A DNA stretch of 6,354 nt from the NCBI GenBank assembly GCA_011049745.1, contig DRHE01000223.1:1-6354 (forward strand). The letters are read 5' to 3'. The stretch is from Spirochaetales bacterium. Its GTDB lineage: Bacteria > Spirochaetota > Spirochaetia > SZUA-6 > DRHE01. Of the stretch, positions 1-6,223 are shown piece after piece. The position numbers and the translations under genes are program-made. Each line of letters begins with the position of its first letter. The first letter of the stretch is position 1. Below the pieces are notes generated by a model. The model ran no database searches and had not been told where the DNA came from. It was given only the letters and a program-made list of their open reading frames with translations.

Positions 1-1152
1 ATGTTTTCCGCTGCGGCAACACGGGCGCAGGATAAAGAGGCGCTGCTCAAGGCGCACATGAGAAATTTTGAGATGGCCGGTATTGAGGTAAAAATCCAGA
101 TACTGGAAGATGCTGCGGCAAGTGGTATTAAGGAACTGGGCCCTCTCTATCTTGAGACATTAGATTATGTACTATCCAATACAGCACTGATTCCCGCAGA
201 CGGAAGGCTCCGGCAAATGGTAGTCCTTGCGGCCGGCCAGATAAAAGAAAGCGGCTATGCTGCAGCGCGCTATTCCCTCTGGGACCTCTTTGAAGCAGAT
301 CAGGATAGCCTGTTCAGGGTTGGTATTCTTAACAGCCTGGGCGTAGTTGGCAAGGGAGACCCCGCCATTATCCAGGAACTGAATCGCTGGCTTGAAGCTC
401 AGAATATATTCTACATTTCCGGTAAAAAGCCCGATTTCCAGGTGCTCAAGGCATGTATAGAAGCTTTGGTAGGGATCGGTGACACATCCTCTTTTCCGCC
501 AATCTTTTCGGCAGTAAATATTGGCTATCCGGGCGAAATAGCAACTTTAAGCAAAAATGCACTGCTCGAAATTGAAGGTGATCTGGACCAGAATCTGAAA
601 GGCATAATCAAAAACCAGCCTATTGCTGATAAAAAAATGGCTCTGGTCATGGCTCTGGAGCATGAAGGGCTGGAGGATGACCGCAAAGCGGAAGTTGCTG
701 AATTTGCCATGGATATAGCTCTGCACATGGGGTTGACTGATGCCGGCCAGCGGGCTATTGCCCGGGAAATACGTTTTGAAGCGGCTAAAGCCTTAATGGA
801 GCGTAAGTGGTCCAGGGCGACTCCTTTAGCAATTGAGCACTTCAATGCCACTCTCCTGGAGTATGAGAGGGGTGTATCCACAAAGAATTCATTCCTGGAG
901 GCCATAGCCACCCTGGGCAGTATGGGGAGCCATGATGCAGCGGTACGCCTTACTCAATATCTGGTGCTTTTAAATTCTTACAGTGAAAAGGGTAAGAGCG
1001 GTGATGATCAGATCATCCTGGCGGTAATTGTGAATCTGGGCGGTTTGGGAGATAAGGTTGCCTTTGATGATCTGATGTATGTGGGCTATCTAAAATACTC
1101 CTCACAGATAAAGAAGGCGGCTCGCAAAAGTCTGGAGAATTTGAAATGGTAA
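1..1152 (+). CDS. HEAT-repeat-like helical protein, probably 5'-truncated
   Basis: The protein is almost entirely alpha-helical, with repeated helix pairs of about 30-40 residues in the style of HEAT/armadillo repeats. Recognisable units lie at about residues 68-100, 104-132, 147-175, 255-290, 295-325 and 335-365, several ending in an LG-x-x-G turn (for example 113-118 and 303-309). Such solenoids usually bind other proteins, and no catalytic motif is visible. The reading frame is open from the first base of the window. The N-terminus (MFSAAATRAQD) looks like the tail of a signal peptide with small residues before a cleavage site, but it lacks the basic and long hydrophobic parts. The true start is therefore probably upstream, and the mature protein may be periplasmic or surface-exposed; this is inference. 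It ends 4 nt before comEC, suggesting co-transcription. The specific function is unknown. Confidence 0.7.
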   Translation: MFSAAATRAQDKEALLKAHMRNFEMAGIEVKIQILEDAAASGIKELGPLYLETLDYVLSNTALIPADGRLRQMVVLAAGQIKESGYAAARYSLWDLFEADQDSLFRVGILNSLGVVGKGDPAIIQELNRWLEAQNIFYISGKKPDFQVLKACIEALVGIGDTSSFPPIFSAVNIGYPGEIATLSKNALLEIEGDLDQNLKGIIKNQPIADKKMALVMALEHEGLEDDRKAEVAEFAMDIALHMGLTDAGQRAIAREIRFEAAKALMERKWSRATPLAIEHFNATLLEYERGVSTKNSFLEAIATLGSMGSHDAAVRLTQYLVLLNSYSEKGKSGDDQIILAVIVNLGGLGDKVAFDDLMYVGYLKYSSQIKKAARKSLENLKW

Positions 1153-1156
1153 ACCG

Positions 1157-2611
1157 ATGCGAAAGGGAAGTTTTTTCCTTTTTTTCTCCGGTGGTCTGAT
1201 ACTTGCTATTCAATTAGCGGCCAACAGTCAGGTAAATAAGTACCTTTTATTAATTATCGCTTCAGGATTGGCGGCTCTGGCTATAAGCATGTTGAGCTTT
1301 CAAAGGCTTAACTGGCACGCCATCTTCATTCTTGCTTTGGCTTTAGGTATGGCAGGCGCCCTGTCCCGGCTGAATACATTAACCGGGAGTTCCAACCATG
1401 GCTGGACAGGCATACCTCTATCTTCAGTAGCCTCATTTACCGGCCATTTAAGCGAAGACAGCAGGGAAAGCGCAAACGGACTGGTCTTCTACCATATCAA
1501 GTTGTCCTGGTGCAGTACTGCCGGTAGTAGTTCTACTGCGCGGGCAAATGGCAGAGCTGTAGTCATGGTTAAGGAGGGAAGGGAGCTCTTTTGGGGAGAG
1601 AGGATAAAGGTCAGCGGCTCCTTAAAAGCTCTTTCTCCGGAAAAAGCGAATATAAGCAGAGAGAACTTTTTTTCGTGGGTTGCGCCGCAGGATATTGAGG
1701 TATTGGGCTCCGGTTCATTCTCCGGGTTGCTGCACCGGCGCGGTCAGCTTCTGAAATTCTTAAACAGGAAAATAGAAGAACTGCTCTTTCCGTCTTCCGC
1801 CCTGCTCAGGGCGCTACTCCTGGGGCAGAGGCAGGAACTACCCCTTAAGTTAATGAGCAGGTTCAGGAAGAGCGGCAGTCTCCATGTTCTGGCTCTCTCC
1901 GGGCTGCATGTCGGTATTATCTATATTCTGCTCTATTATCTTTTTATCTTCCTGCCCGGCAGGAACTACAGAATAATTGCCGCTTCGATAATTGTATCGG
2001 CCTACCTTTTCCTGGTCGGGCCCAGACCCTCTTTAACCAGGGCCGTGATAATGCTCTGTACCGGGGGTATGGCTTATCTGGCAGATAGAGATTTTAACCC
2101 GTTGAATATTCTGAGCCTGGCAGCGGCCGTCATTCTTTTAATAGAACCCTTCTCTCTCTTTGAGCTTTCCTTCCAGCTTTCATTTCTCTCACTACTTGGT
2201 ATTATCCTGATCGGCACTCCCCTGGCCGGTTGTGCAGCCGCATATCTTCCCGGTTTTATCCGTTTCCCCCTGGCCTATTCCGTGGGCGCCCAACTTATAA
2301 CGGCACCGGTACTGCTCTATACCTTTGGTTCGGTTTATCCAATCGGTATTCCCGCAGCTTTATTATTAATACCCCTGATTTCTCTTTTCATCTGGTTTGG
2401 GATTATCTATCTTATGGTTAGCTGGATACCTCTCTATTTTGTAGGCCAGGTTTTTGCTCTTTCTCTGCACTTTATCTACCTTGTCATATCAGGTTTGACC
2501 GCTCTCTTCTCTCAGGCGCCTGCCGTTACCGGCAGCGGGCATATTTTTTTATGGCTTTTATTACCGGCAGTTGTTTTACTGATCAGGAGGTTTTTCAAAA
2601 TTGAATTATGA
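1157..2611 (+). CDS. comEC: ComEC/Rec2-family membrane protein without MBL domain
   Basis: ComEC-family proteins form the inner-membrane channel that passes single-stranded DNA into the cytoplasm during natural transformation. Hydrophobic segments near residues 5-22, 29-48 and 55-70 are followed by a soluble region at about 85-185, matching the DUF4131/OB-like part. The Competence domain covers about 200-480. Its hallmarks are ALLLG (219-223), H-V-L-A-L-S-G-L-H-V-G (243-253), G-x-x-P-S-x-x-R-A (288-296) and a later FELSFQLSF segment. The protein ends after the last membrane helices at 484 residues, so the C-terminal metallo-beta-lactamase domain of the longer Bacillus-type ComEC is absent. 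The ATG at 1157 is the first in-frame start after an in-frame TGA at 1142-1144 and has no well-placed Shine-Dalgarno, so translation is probably coupled to the upstream gene, which stops 4 nt earlier. Its last 11 nt overlap rsmA. No other competence gene is in view. Confidence 0.9.
   Translation: MRKGSFFLFFSGGLILAIQLAANSQVNKYLLLIIASGLAALAISMLSFQRLNWHAIFILALALGMAGALSRLNTLTGSSNHGWTGIPLSSVASFTGHLSEDSRESANGLVFYHIKLSWCSTAGSSSTARANGRAVVMVKEGRELFWGERIKVSGSLKALSPEKANISRENFFSWVAPQDIEVLGSGSFSGLLHRRGQLLKFLNRKIEELLFPSSALLRALLLGQRQELPLKLMSRFRKSGSLHVLALSGLHVGIIYILLYYLFIFLPGRNYRIIAASIIVSAYLFLVGPRPSLTRAVIMLCTGGMAYLADRDFNPLNILSLAAAVILLIEPFSLFELSFQLSFLSLLGIILIGTPLAGCAAAYLPGFIRFPLAYSVGAQLITAPVLLYTFGSVYPIGIPAALLLIPLISLFIWFGIIYLMVSWIPLYFVGQVFALSLHFIYLVISGLTALFSQAPAVTGSGHIFLWLLLPAVVLLIRRFFKIEL
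2585..2590 (+). promoter_or_regulatory. Strong ribosome binding site for rsmA inside comEC
   Basis: A perfect AGGAGG lies 10 nt upstream of the TTG codon at 2601, within the end of the comEC coding sequence. It decides the rsmA start. The ATG at 2608, which overlaps the comEC stop as ATGA, is in another frame and reaches a stop after ten codons. Confidence 0.8.
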
Positions 2612-3455
2612 TTCACCTAGAGAAATTAAATCAATCTTAGGGGTTCTTGGCATAAGACTTAAGAAAAAGTGGGGACAAAACTTCCTGATAAACCGGGGAG
2701 CACGCCGGAAAATTATTTCACTGCTAGATCCTCAAAAAGATGATCTTGTTTGGGAAATTGGCCCTGGCCTTGGTTCCCTTACCCATGAGCTATTATCTCT
2801 AACCGGCAGATTGCTATGTTTTGAGCTGGACCGCGGTCTTTTAGCCTATCTGCAGGAAACTTTTGCTGCTAATGAAAACTTTATACTGATTCCCGGGGAT
2901 GTGCTTAAGACCTGGAAGGACACTGCAGATAAGTACGGGATACCGGAGAGGGTAGTGGGCAACCTGCCTTACAGCTCGGCTTCGGCCATTATGGCGGCGT
3001 TGGTGGAAAATAACTGTCTGCCGTCCAGGATGATCTTTACCGTGCAGAAGGAGCTTGCCCAGAGAATGACTGCACCTGTGGGAAACAAGAATTATTCTTC
3101 CTTTTCCATTCTCTGTCAGTTTGCCTTTTCTATTTGCAGCCACGGCGACCTTAAGCCCGGTTCCTTTTTTCCGGTTCCGCAGGTAACCTCTACCATAATC
3201 GAACTGCAGCCTAGAAAAGATATAGCCTTGCCCAGGGACCGCCCTCTTTTCCTGGCCCTGCTTAAGAGTCTATTTGTCTCCCGCCGCAAAACCATACGCA
3301 ATAACCTTTTAGCCGGGTGGGCGGCAACGCGCTTCAGGCAGGATATACTGCTCAAGGCTTTAGAGCTTTCCCATATTGATCCGGGTATACGGGGTGAAGA
3401 GCTTCCGGTAGAGGCATTTATCAGGCTGGCCGATAACCTCCAGCGCCTCGGTTGA
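2601..3455 (+). CDS. rsmA: 16S rRNA adenine(1518/1519)-N6 dimethyltransferase RsmA/KsgA
   Basis: RsmA/KsgA dimethylates two adjacent adenines in the 3' hairpin of 16S rRNA using S-adenosylmethionine, late in 30S subunit assembly in the cytoplasm. Visible family motifs are the N-terminal K-K-W-G-Q-N-F-L (22-29), the SAM-binding loop E-I-G-P-G-L-G-S-L-T (52-61), the acidic F-E-L-D (74-77), G-D-V-L (99-102), the catalytic N-L-P-Y (121-124), Q-K-E (149-151), F-F-P-V-P-Q-V-T-S (189-197) and the C-terminal F-V-S-R-R-K-T-I-R-N-N-L (225-236). At 284 residues the protein is full length for the family. The start is TTG, chosen because it follows AGGAGG at ideal spacing and puts the conserved N-terminal motif at the usual distance. 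The gene overlaps the end of comEC by 11 nt, implying coupled translation, and converges with dapA across a 6-nt gap. Loss of this enzyme gives kasugamycin resistance in other bacteria. Confidence 0.96.
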   Translation: MNYDSPREIKSILGVLGIRLKKKWGQNFLINRGARRKIISLLDPQKDDLVWEIGPGLGSLTHELLSLTGRLLCFELDRGLLAYLQETFAANENFILIPGDVLKTWKDTADKYGIPERVVGNLPYSSASAIMAALVENNCLPSRMIFTVQKELAQRMTAPVGNKNYSSFSILCQFAFSICSHGDLKPGSFFPVPQVTSTIIELQPRKDIALPRDRPLFLALLKSLFVSRRKTIRNNLLAGWAATRFRQDILLKALELSHIDPGIRGEELPVEAFIRLADNLQRLG

Positions 3456-3461
3456 CCTTTT

Positions 3462-4334
3462 TTAAAGAATTTCTTTTAGTACGGCCTTAAGCGCTTCTCT
3501 GCTTGCCGGCTGCAGAGGACACATGGGCAACCGGTAAGTCTCTTTTATCCTTCCCTGCCACGCCAGGGCGGCCTTAATAGGAATGGGATTAGTCTCGATA
3601 AAGATTGCCTTAAACAGGGGAAGCAGCTGATAGTGCAATTCTCTTGCTCTATCCCAGTCTCCCTTTAAGGCGGCTCCTACAAAATCAGACATACGCCGGG
3701 GCACCAGGTTGCTGGCTACAGAGATTACCCCCTTGCCGCCAAGGGCCATAAGGGGAAAAACAAGGTTGTCATCCCCGGAAAGCACTACAAAATCATCAGG
3801 CTTTTTAGCTATTAAATCCATCATCTGGCCGATATTGCCGCTGGCTTCCTTTACCCCCACTATATTCTTGTGGACGGCAAGTTTGAGCATGGTGGAATTT
3901 TCAATGTTTTTGCCGGACCTTCCGGGTATGTTATAGACTATAATGGGCAGATCCACTGCATCCGCGATAGCGGTAAAATGGCGGTAGAATCCTTCCTGAG
4001 TGGGTTTGTTGTAGTAGGGCGCAACCTGCAGGCTGGCTGTTGCGCCAACCTCCCTGGCTCTTCCGGTAAGCTCAATGGCGGTACTGGTGCAGTTGGAACC
4101 TGATCCGGCGATCACCGGCACCCTTGCCGCGGCCTGATCGACAACAATACGGATTACCTCTCTGTCTTCTTCATGACTTAGAGTAGGACTTTCTCCGGTT
4201 GTGCCAACCGGCACCAATCCGTTTACTCCATTTTCGATCTGAAAGTCAACCAGCCGGCGCAGAGCCTGTTCATCAATCTTTTCCCCATTCTCAGTAAATG
4301 GGGTTACTATAGCAGTAAAAACTCCCTCAAACAT
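3462..4334 (-). CDS. dapA: 4-hydroxy-tetrahydrodipicolinate synthase DapA
   Basis: DapA condenses pyruvate with aspartate-4-semialdehyde, the first committed step to diaminopimelate and lysine. All key residues known from the E. coli enzyme are present, one position later: T45-T46 in the GTTGESPTL loop, Y108 in the PYYNKPTQEG segment, Y134 and R139 in Y-N-I-P-G-R-S-G, and the Schiff-base lysine K162 in G-V-K-E-A-S-G-N. R139, which binds the aldehyde substrate's carboxylate, favours true DapA over the related aldolases of the N-acetylneuraminate lyase superfamily. At 290 residues it is full length, a TIM barrel that is usually a tetramer in the cytoplasm. The ATG is preceded by AGGGAGG at 6-nt spacing and by a good promoter. 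It is monocistronic by layout: convergent with rsmA and divergent from the PilZ gene. No other lysine-pathway gene is in the window. Confidence 0.96.
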   Translation of the reverse strand: MFEGVFTAIVTPFTENGEKIDEQALRRLVDFQIENGVNGLVPVGTTGESPTLSHEEDREVIRIVVDQAAARVPVIAGSGSNCTSTAIELTGRAREVGATASLQVAPYYNKPTQEGFYRHFTAIADAVDLPIIVYNIPGRSGKNIENSTMLKLAVHKNIVGVKEASGNIGQMMDLIAKKPDDFVVLSGDDNLVFPLMALGGKGVISVASNLVPRRMSDFVGAALKGDWDRARELHYQLLPLFKAIFIETNPIPIKAALAWQGRIKETYRLPMCPLQPASREALKAVLKEIL

Positions 4335-4340
4335 GACTAT

Positions 4341-4347
4341 CCTCCCT
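4341..4347 (-). promoter_or_regulatory. Ribosome binding site of dapA
   Basis: Read on the minus strand, these bases are AGGGAGG, 6 nt before the dapA ATG at 4334. This is a strong, well-spaced Shine-Dalgarno sequence and supports the chosen start. Confidence 0.75.
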
Positions 4348-4363
4348 TATAATTGCTCTGCCC

Positions 4364-4392
4364 AGAATAGAACTGTTTCGCAAGTATATCAA
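4364..4392 (-). promoter_or_regulatory. Predicted sigma70-type promoter of dapA
   Basis: On the minus strand a -35 box TTGATA (4392-4387, five of six consensus bases) is separated by exactly 17 nt from a -10 box TATTCT (4369-4364, four of six). Transcription would begin near 4357, giving a leader of about 23 nt that contains little beyond the ribosome binding site. There is therefore no room for a lysine riboswitch downstream of this promoter. The call comes from consensus matching by eye. Confidence 0.55.
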
Positions 4393-4403
4393 GTAATATT
4401 ACT
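4392..4403. repeat. Perfect 12-bp palindrome between divergent promoters (possible operator)
   Basis: AGTAATATTACT is identical to its own reverse complement. It abuts the upstream side of the dapA -35 box. It also lies at about -35 to -24 relative to the start expected from the first TATAAT of the PilZ gene. That placement suits a dimeric regulator that could affect both directions. No named regulator family is assigned; operator function is inference. Confidence 0.35.
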
Positions 4404-4413
4404 GGTAATTTTA

Positions 4414-4430
4414 TTATAATCGGTTATAAT
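4414..4430 (+). promoter_or_regulatory. Tandem TATAAT boxes, promoter of the PilZ gene
   Basis: Two copies of TTATAAT (4414-4420 and 4424-4430) are separated by CGG, a direct repeat with a 10-bp step. Each contains a perfect -10 hexamer TATAAT (4415-4420 and 4425-4430). The -35 matches are poor: CTGGTA at 4402-4407 has three of six for the second box. The first box would start transcription near 4427 and leave the ribosome binding site within the leader. The second would start near 4437, right at that site. The first box is therefore the better candidate. Confidence 0.5.
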
Positions 4431-4436
4431 AGGGCC

Positions 4437-4443
4437 AGGAGGG
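4437..4443 (+). promoter_or_regulatory. Ribosome binding site of the PilZ gene
   Basis: AGGAGGG ends 3 nt before the ATG at 4447 (4 nt counted from AGGAGG). The match to the anti-Shine-Dalgarno sequence is strong but the spacing is shorter than usual. No better in-frame start exists nearby. Confidence 0.65.
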
Positions 4444-4446
4444 AAA

Positions 4447-5157
4447 ATGGTTATTTGCTACAGTGAATCTGAAAATATTAAACAGCTTTTTGAAAATGCA
4501 CCTGATCTCCAGGTCAGTTTGGTCAATTCTCAGGAGAATCTGGCATCAGCTATTGTTGAAGGATCTCATCCGGTTGGTGTATTTATCCAGCTTGAGGAGT
4601 TAAACGAAAGGTGGAGTGGTTTTATCTCTTCCCTGAAAAAATGTTATCCGCTGCTGACCCTTTACCTCATTCTGCCTGAAGAGCAGATTGCTGCAGCTGA
4701 AAAGGCAGGGTACCAGGTTTTCGGGCTTAATGATGAATCCCTGCTGGATAAAGTTACCAGAGAGTTGGTTTCTGTTCATGATCAGGACAAACGAAAACAT
4801 CCTCGCTTTGATTGGCCCCTAATGGGCAAATTGGATCTTCCCGGCAGACCACCAGAGAAGTTCAGAGTACGTTCCATCAGCTCCAGCGGTGCTTTCATGG
4901 AGAGTGAAGATTATTTTCCCGAAGTTGACAGCCGCGGCACGGTGGTTATTACTTTTCACGATTTTAGCCTGCTCTCCGGCTGCCGCATAACAGGTAAAAG
5001 GGCAATATCTGAGAATCTGCCCTCCGGCTTTGGGGTTGAATTTACAGACCTGACTCAGACATCAATCGAAATTATCGAGGGAATGGTGGAAGATGAGCTT
5101 TTACGCACCTTACTGGAGCCGGATAAACCTGCCCATCCCCCTTCAATCAGCGGTTAG
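4447..5157 (+). CDS. Receiver-like plus PilZ domain protein (probable c-di-GMP effector)
   Basis: The C-terminal part (about 114-225) is a PilZ domain, the module that binds the second messenger c-di-GMP. R-K-H-P-R (116-120) is the R-x-x-x-R motif, and S-I-S-S-S-G (143-148) matches D/N-x-S-x-x-G except that serine replaces the first D/N. The N-terminal part (about 1-108) has alternating beta strands and helices like a response-regulator receiver. However, it lacks the acidic pair after strand 1 (C-Y-S-E-S-E), and glutamine (Q48) stands where the phosphorylated aspartate would be expected after strand 3. It would then be a non-phosphorylated pseudo-receiver; this domain call is tentative. No membrane segment or signal peptide is seen, so the protein is probably cytoplasmic. 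Targets of such proteins include motility, surface polysaccharide and gene control; none is indicated here. The gene is divergent from dapA and convergent with pta across a 20-nt gap, and is probably transcribed alone. Confidence 0.8.
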   Translation: MVICYSESENIKQLFENAPDLQVSLVNSQENLASAIVEGSHPVGVFIQLEELNERWSGFISSLKKCYPLLTLYLILPEEQIAAAEKAGYQVFGLNDESLLDKVTRELVSVHDQDKRKHPRFDWPLMGKLDLPGRPPEKFRVRSISSSGAFMESEDYFPEVDSRGTVVITFHDFSLLSGCRITGKRAISENLPSGFGVEFTDLTQTSIEIIEGMVEDELLRTLLEPDKPAHPPSISG

Positions 5158-5177
5158 AGAGCGCTGGAGAGTGCAGC

Positions 5178-6179
5178 TTACTGTTTTTGAGCCAGGACCA
5201 GGGTCACTACCGAGGTATTGACAATATCATCCACGGAACAGCCCCTGGAGAGATCGCTGACCGGTTTGGCAAATCCCTGGAGAAATGGTCCGTAGGCTTC
5301 TGCTGAGGCAAGCCTTTGCACCAGTTTGTAGCCGATATTGCCCGAGTTAAGGTCGGGAAAAACCAGTACATTTGCCTTGCCGGCCACGATTGAATCGGGA
5401 GCCTTTTTCTGTCCTATTGGAGCGATTATAGCGGCATCGAGCTGCAGCTCTCCATCCACTTTTAGTTCCGGCCGCTTTGTTTTTACAATCTCCACTGCCC
5501 TGGCAACTTTATCCACTGCAGGATGTTTAGCACTTCCCCTTGTTGAAAAGGATAGCAGGGCGGTTACCGGTTCAACGCCGAGAAAGGTACGGCAGGAATC
5601 GGATGCTGCAAGAGCGATCTCCGCCAGTTCCTCTGAATTGGGATCAGGCACGGTGGTACAGTCGGAGAAGATCAGGTAGCCCTCCACTCCCCATGAGGAA
5701 TCGGGAAGATACATTACAAAGCAAGAGGAAGCAACCTTTGTGCCCGGGCTGGTCTTAATTATTGTGAGAGCTGCGCGCAACACATTTCCGGTGGCGTTTT
5801 CCGCACCCGCGACCATGGCATGGGCTACGCCCTTTCTCACCATCATGGCTCCCCAATGCAGCTTATCGCTCATCTGTTTACGAGCATGCTCAAGGGAGAT
5901 ACCTTTATGTTTGCGCAGATTGAAGTACTCCTGGGCAAATTCGTCACGGCGCTCAGATATCTCCGGATTCTCCAGGATAATACCTTTTAAATCGCAGCCT
6001 TCCTTTTTAGCAACCTGGCGAATCTCTTCTTCTCTGCCCAGAAGGGTTAGTGAAGAAACCAGTCCCCCTTTAACCAGTATTTCCGCTGCCTTCAAAGTGC
6101 GCGGTTCAGTGCCTTCAGGCAATACCAGCTTTCTAAGATCTTCTTTTGCTTTACTGTGCATAGTTCGGATAAAATTCAT
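5178..6179 (-). CDS. pta: Phosphate acetyltransferase
   Basis: Pta interconverts acetyl-CoA plus phosphate with acetyl phosphate plus CoA, and with acetate kinase it yields ATP from acetyl-CoA during fermentation. The 333-residue length is that of the short single-domain form, without the N-terminal DRTGG/P-loop extension of E. coli Pta. Family landmarks are A-G-A-E-N-A-T-G-N-V-L-R (124-135), S-F-S-T-R-G-S-A (210-217), D-G-E-L-Q-L-D-A-A (242-250), P-D-L-N-S-G-N-I-G-Y-K-L (275-286) and the C-terminal P-V-S-D-L-S-R-G (306-313). R89, R135, S311, R312 and D318 sit two positions after the catalytic and CoA/phosphate-binding residues known from the Methanosarcina thermophila enzyme. The ATG at 6179 has AGGGG 8 nt upstream; an in-frame ATG six codons later is a weaker alternative. 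It has its own promoter. Acetate kinase is not adjacent inside this window. Confidence 0.95.
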   Translation of the reverse strand: MNFIRTMHSKAKEDLRKLVLPEGTEPRTLKAAEILVKGGLVSSLTLLGREEEIRQVAKKEGCDLKGIILENPEISERRDEFAQEYFNLRKHKGISLEHARKQMSDKLHWGAMMVRKGVAHAMVAGAENATGNVLRAALTIIKTSPGTKVASSCFVMYLPDSSWGVEGYLIFSDCTTVPDPNSEELAEIALAASDSCRTFLGVEPVTALLSFSTRGSAKHPAVDKVARAVEIVKTKRPELKVDGELQLDAAIIAPIGQKKAPDSIVAGKANVLVFPDLNSGNIGYKLVQRLASAEAYGPFLQGFAKPVSDLSRGCSVDDIVNTSVVTLVLAQKQ

Positions 6180-6187
6180 ATACGGTT

Positions 6188-6192
6188 CCCCT
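6188..6192 (-). promoter_or_regulatory. Ribosome binding site of pta
   Basis: The minus strand reads AGGGG here, 8 nt before the ATG at 6179. It is a moderate match at good spacing and favours this start over the ATG six codons downstream, at 6161. Confidence 0.6.
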
Positions 6193-6223
6193 TACGCTGC
6201 TATTAATTTTTTTTTGGCAGCTG

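Noticed and set aside
525..911. Minus-strand open frame of 128 codons within the HEAT-repeat gene
   Set aside because: The translation is rich in Ser, Arg and Ala without a recognisable domain and lies wholly inside the sense gene; it is explained as a shadow.
2608..2640. ATGA overlap start as the beginning of rsmA
   Set aside because: This frame hits TAG after ten codons and does not encode the conserved RsmA N-terminus. The TTG at 2601 is in frame and well spaced from AGGAGG.
3424..3463. Possible terminator at the rsmA end: GCTGG/CCAGC stem followed later by a T run
   Set aside because: The 5-bp stem has a 10-nt loop, lies inside the coding region, and ends well over ten bases before the T run at about 3458-3463, so it does not look like an intrinsic terminator.
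3464..3476. AAAGAA-T-TTCTTT inverted repeat at the dapA end
   Set aside because: Only 6 bp of A/T-rich stem with a single-base centre; it cannot form a stable hairpin and is likely chance.
5163..5190. Weak hairpin GCTG/CAGC plus T-rich run between the PilZ gene and pta
   Set aside because: The stem is just 4 bp with a mismatched base on either side, and the T run is interrupted. Too weak to call a terminator.
6196..6221. GCTGC/GCAGC inverted repeat around the T run upstream of pta
   Set aside because: The 5-bp stem has a 16-nt loop, and one arm lies mostly upstream of the predicted transcript start, so it would not form in the RNA.
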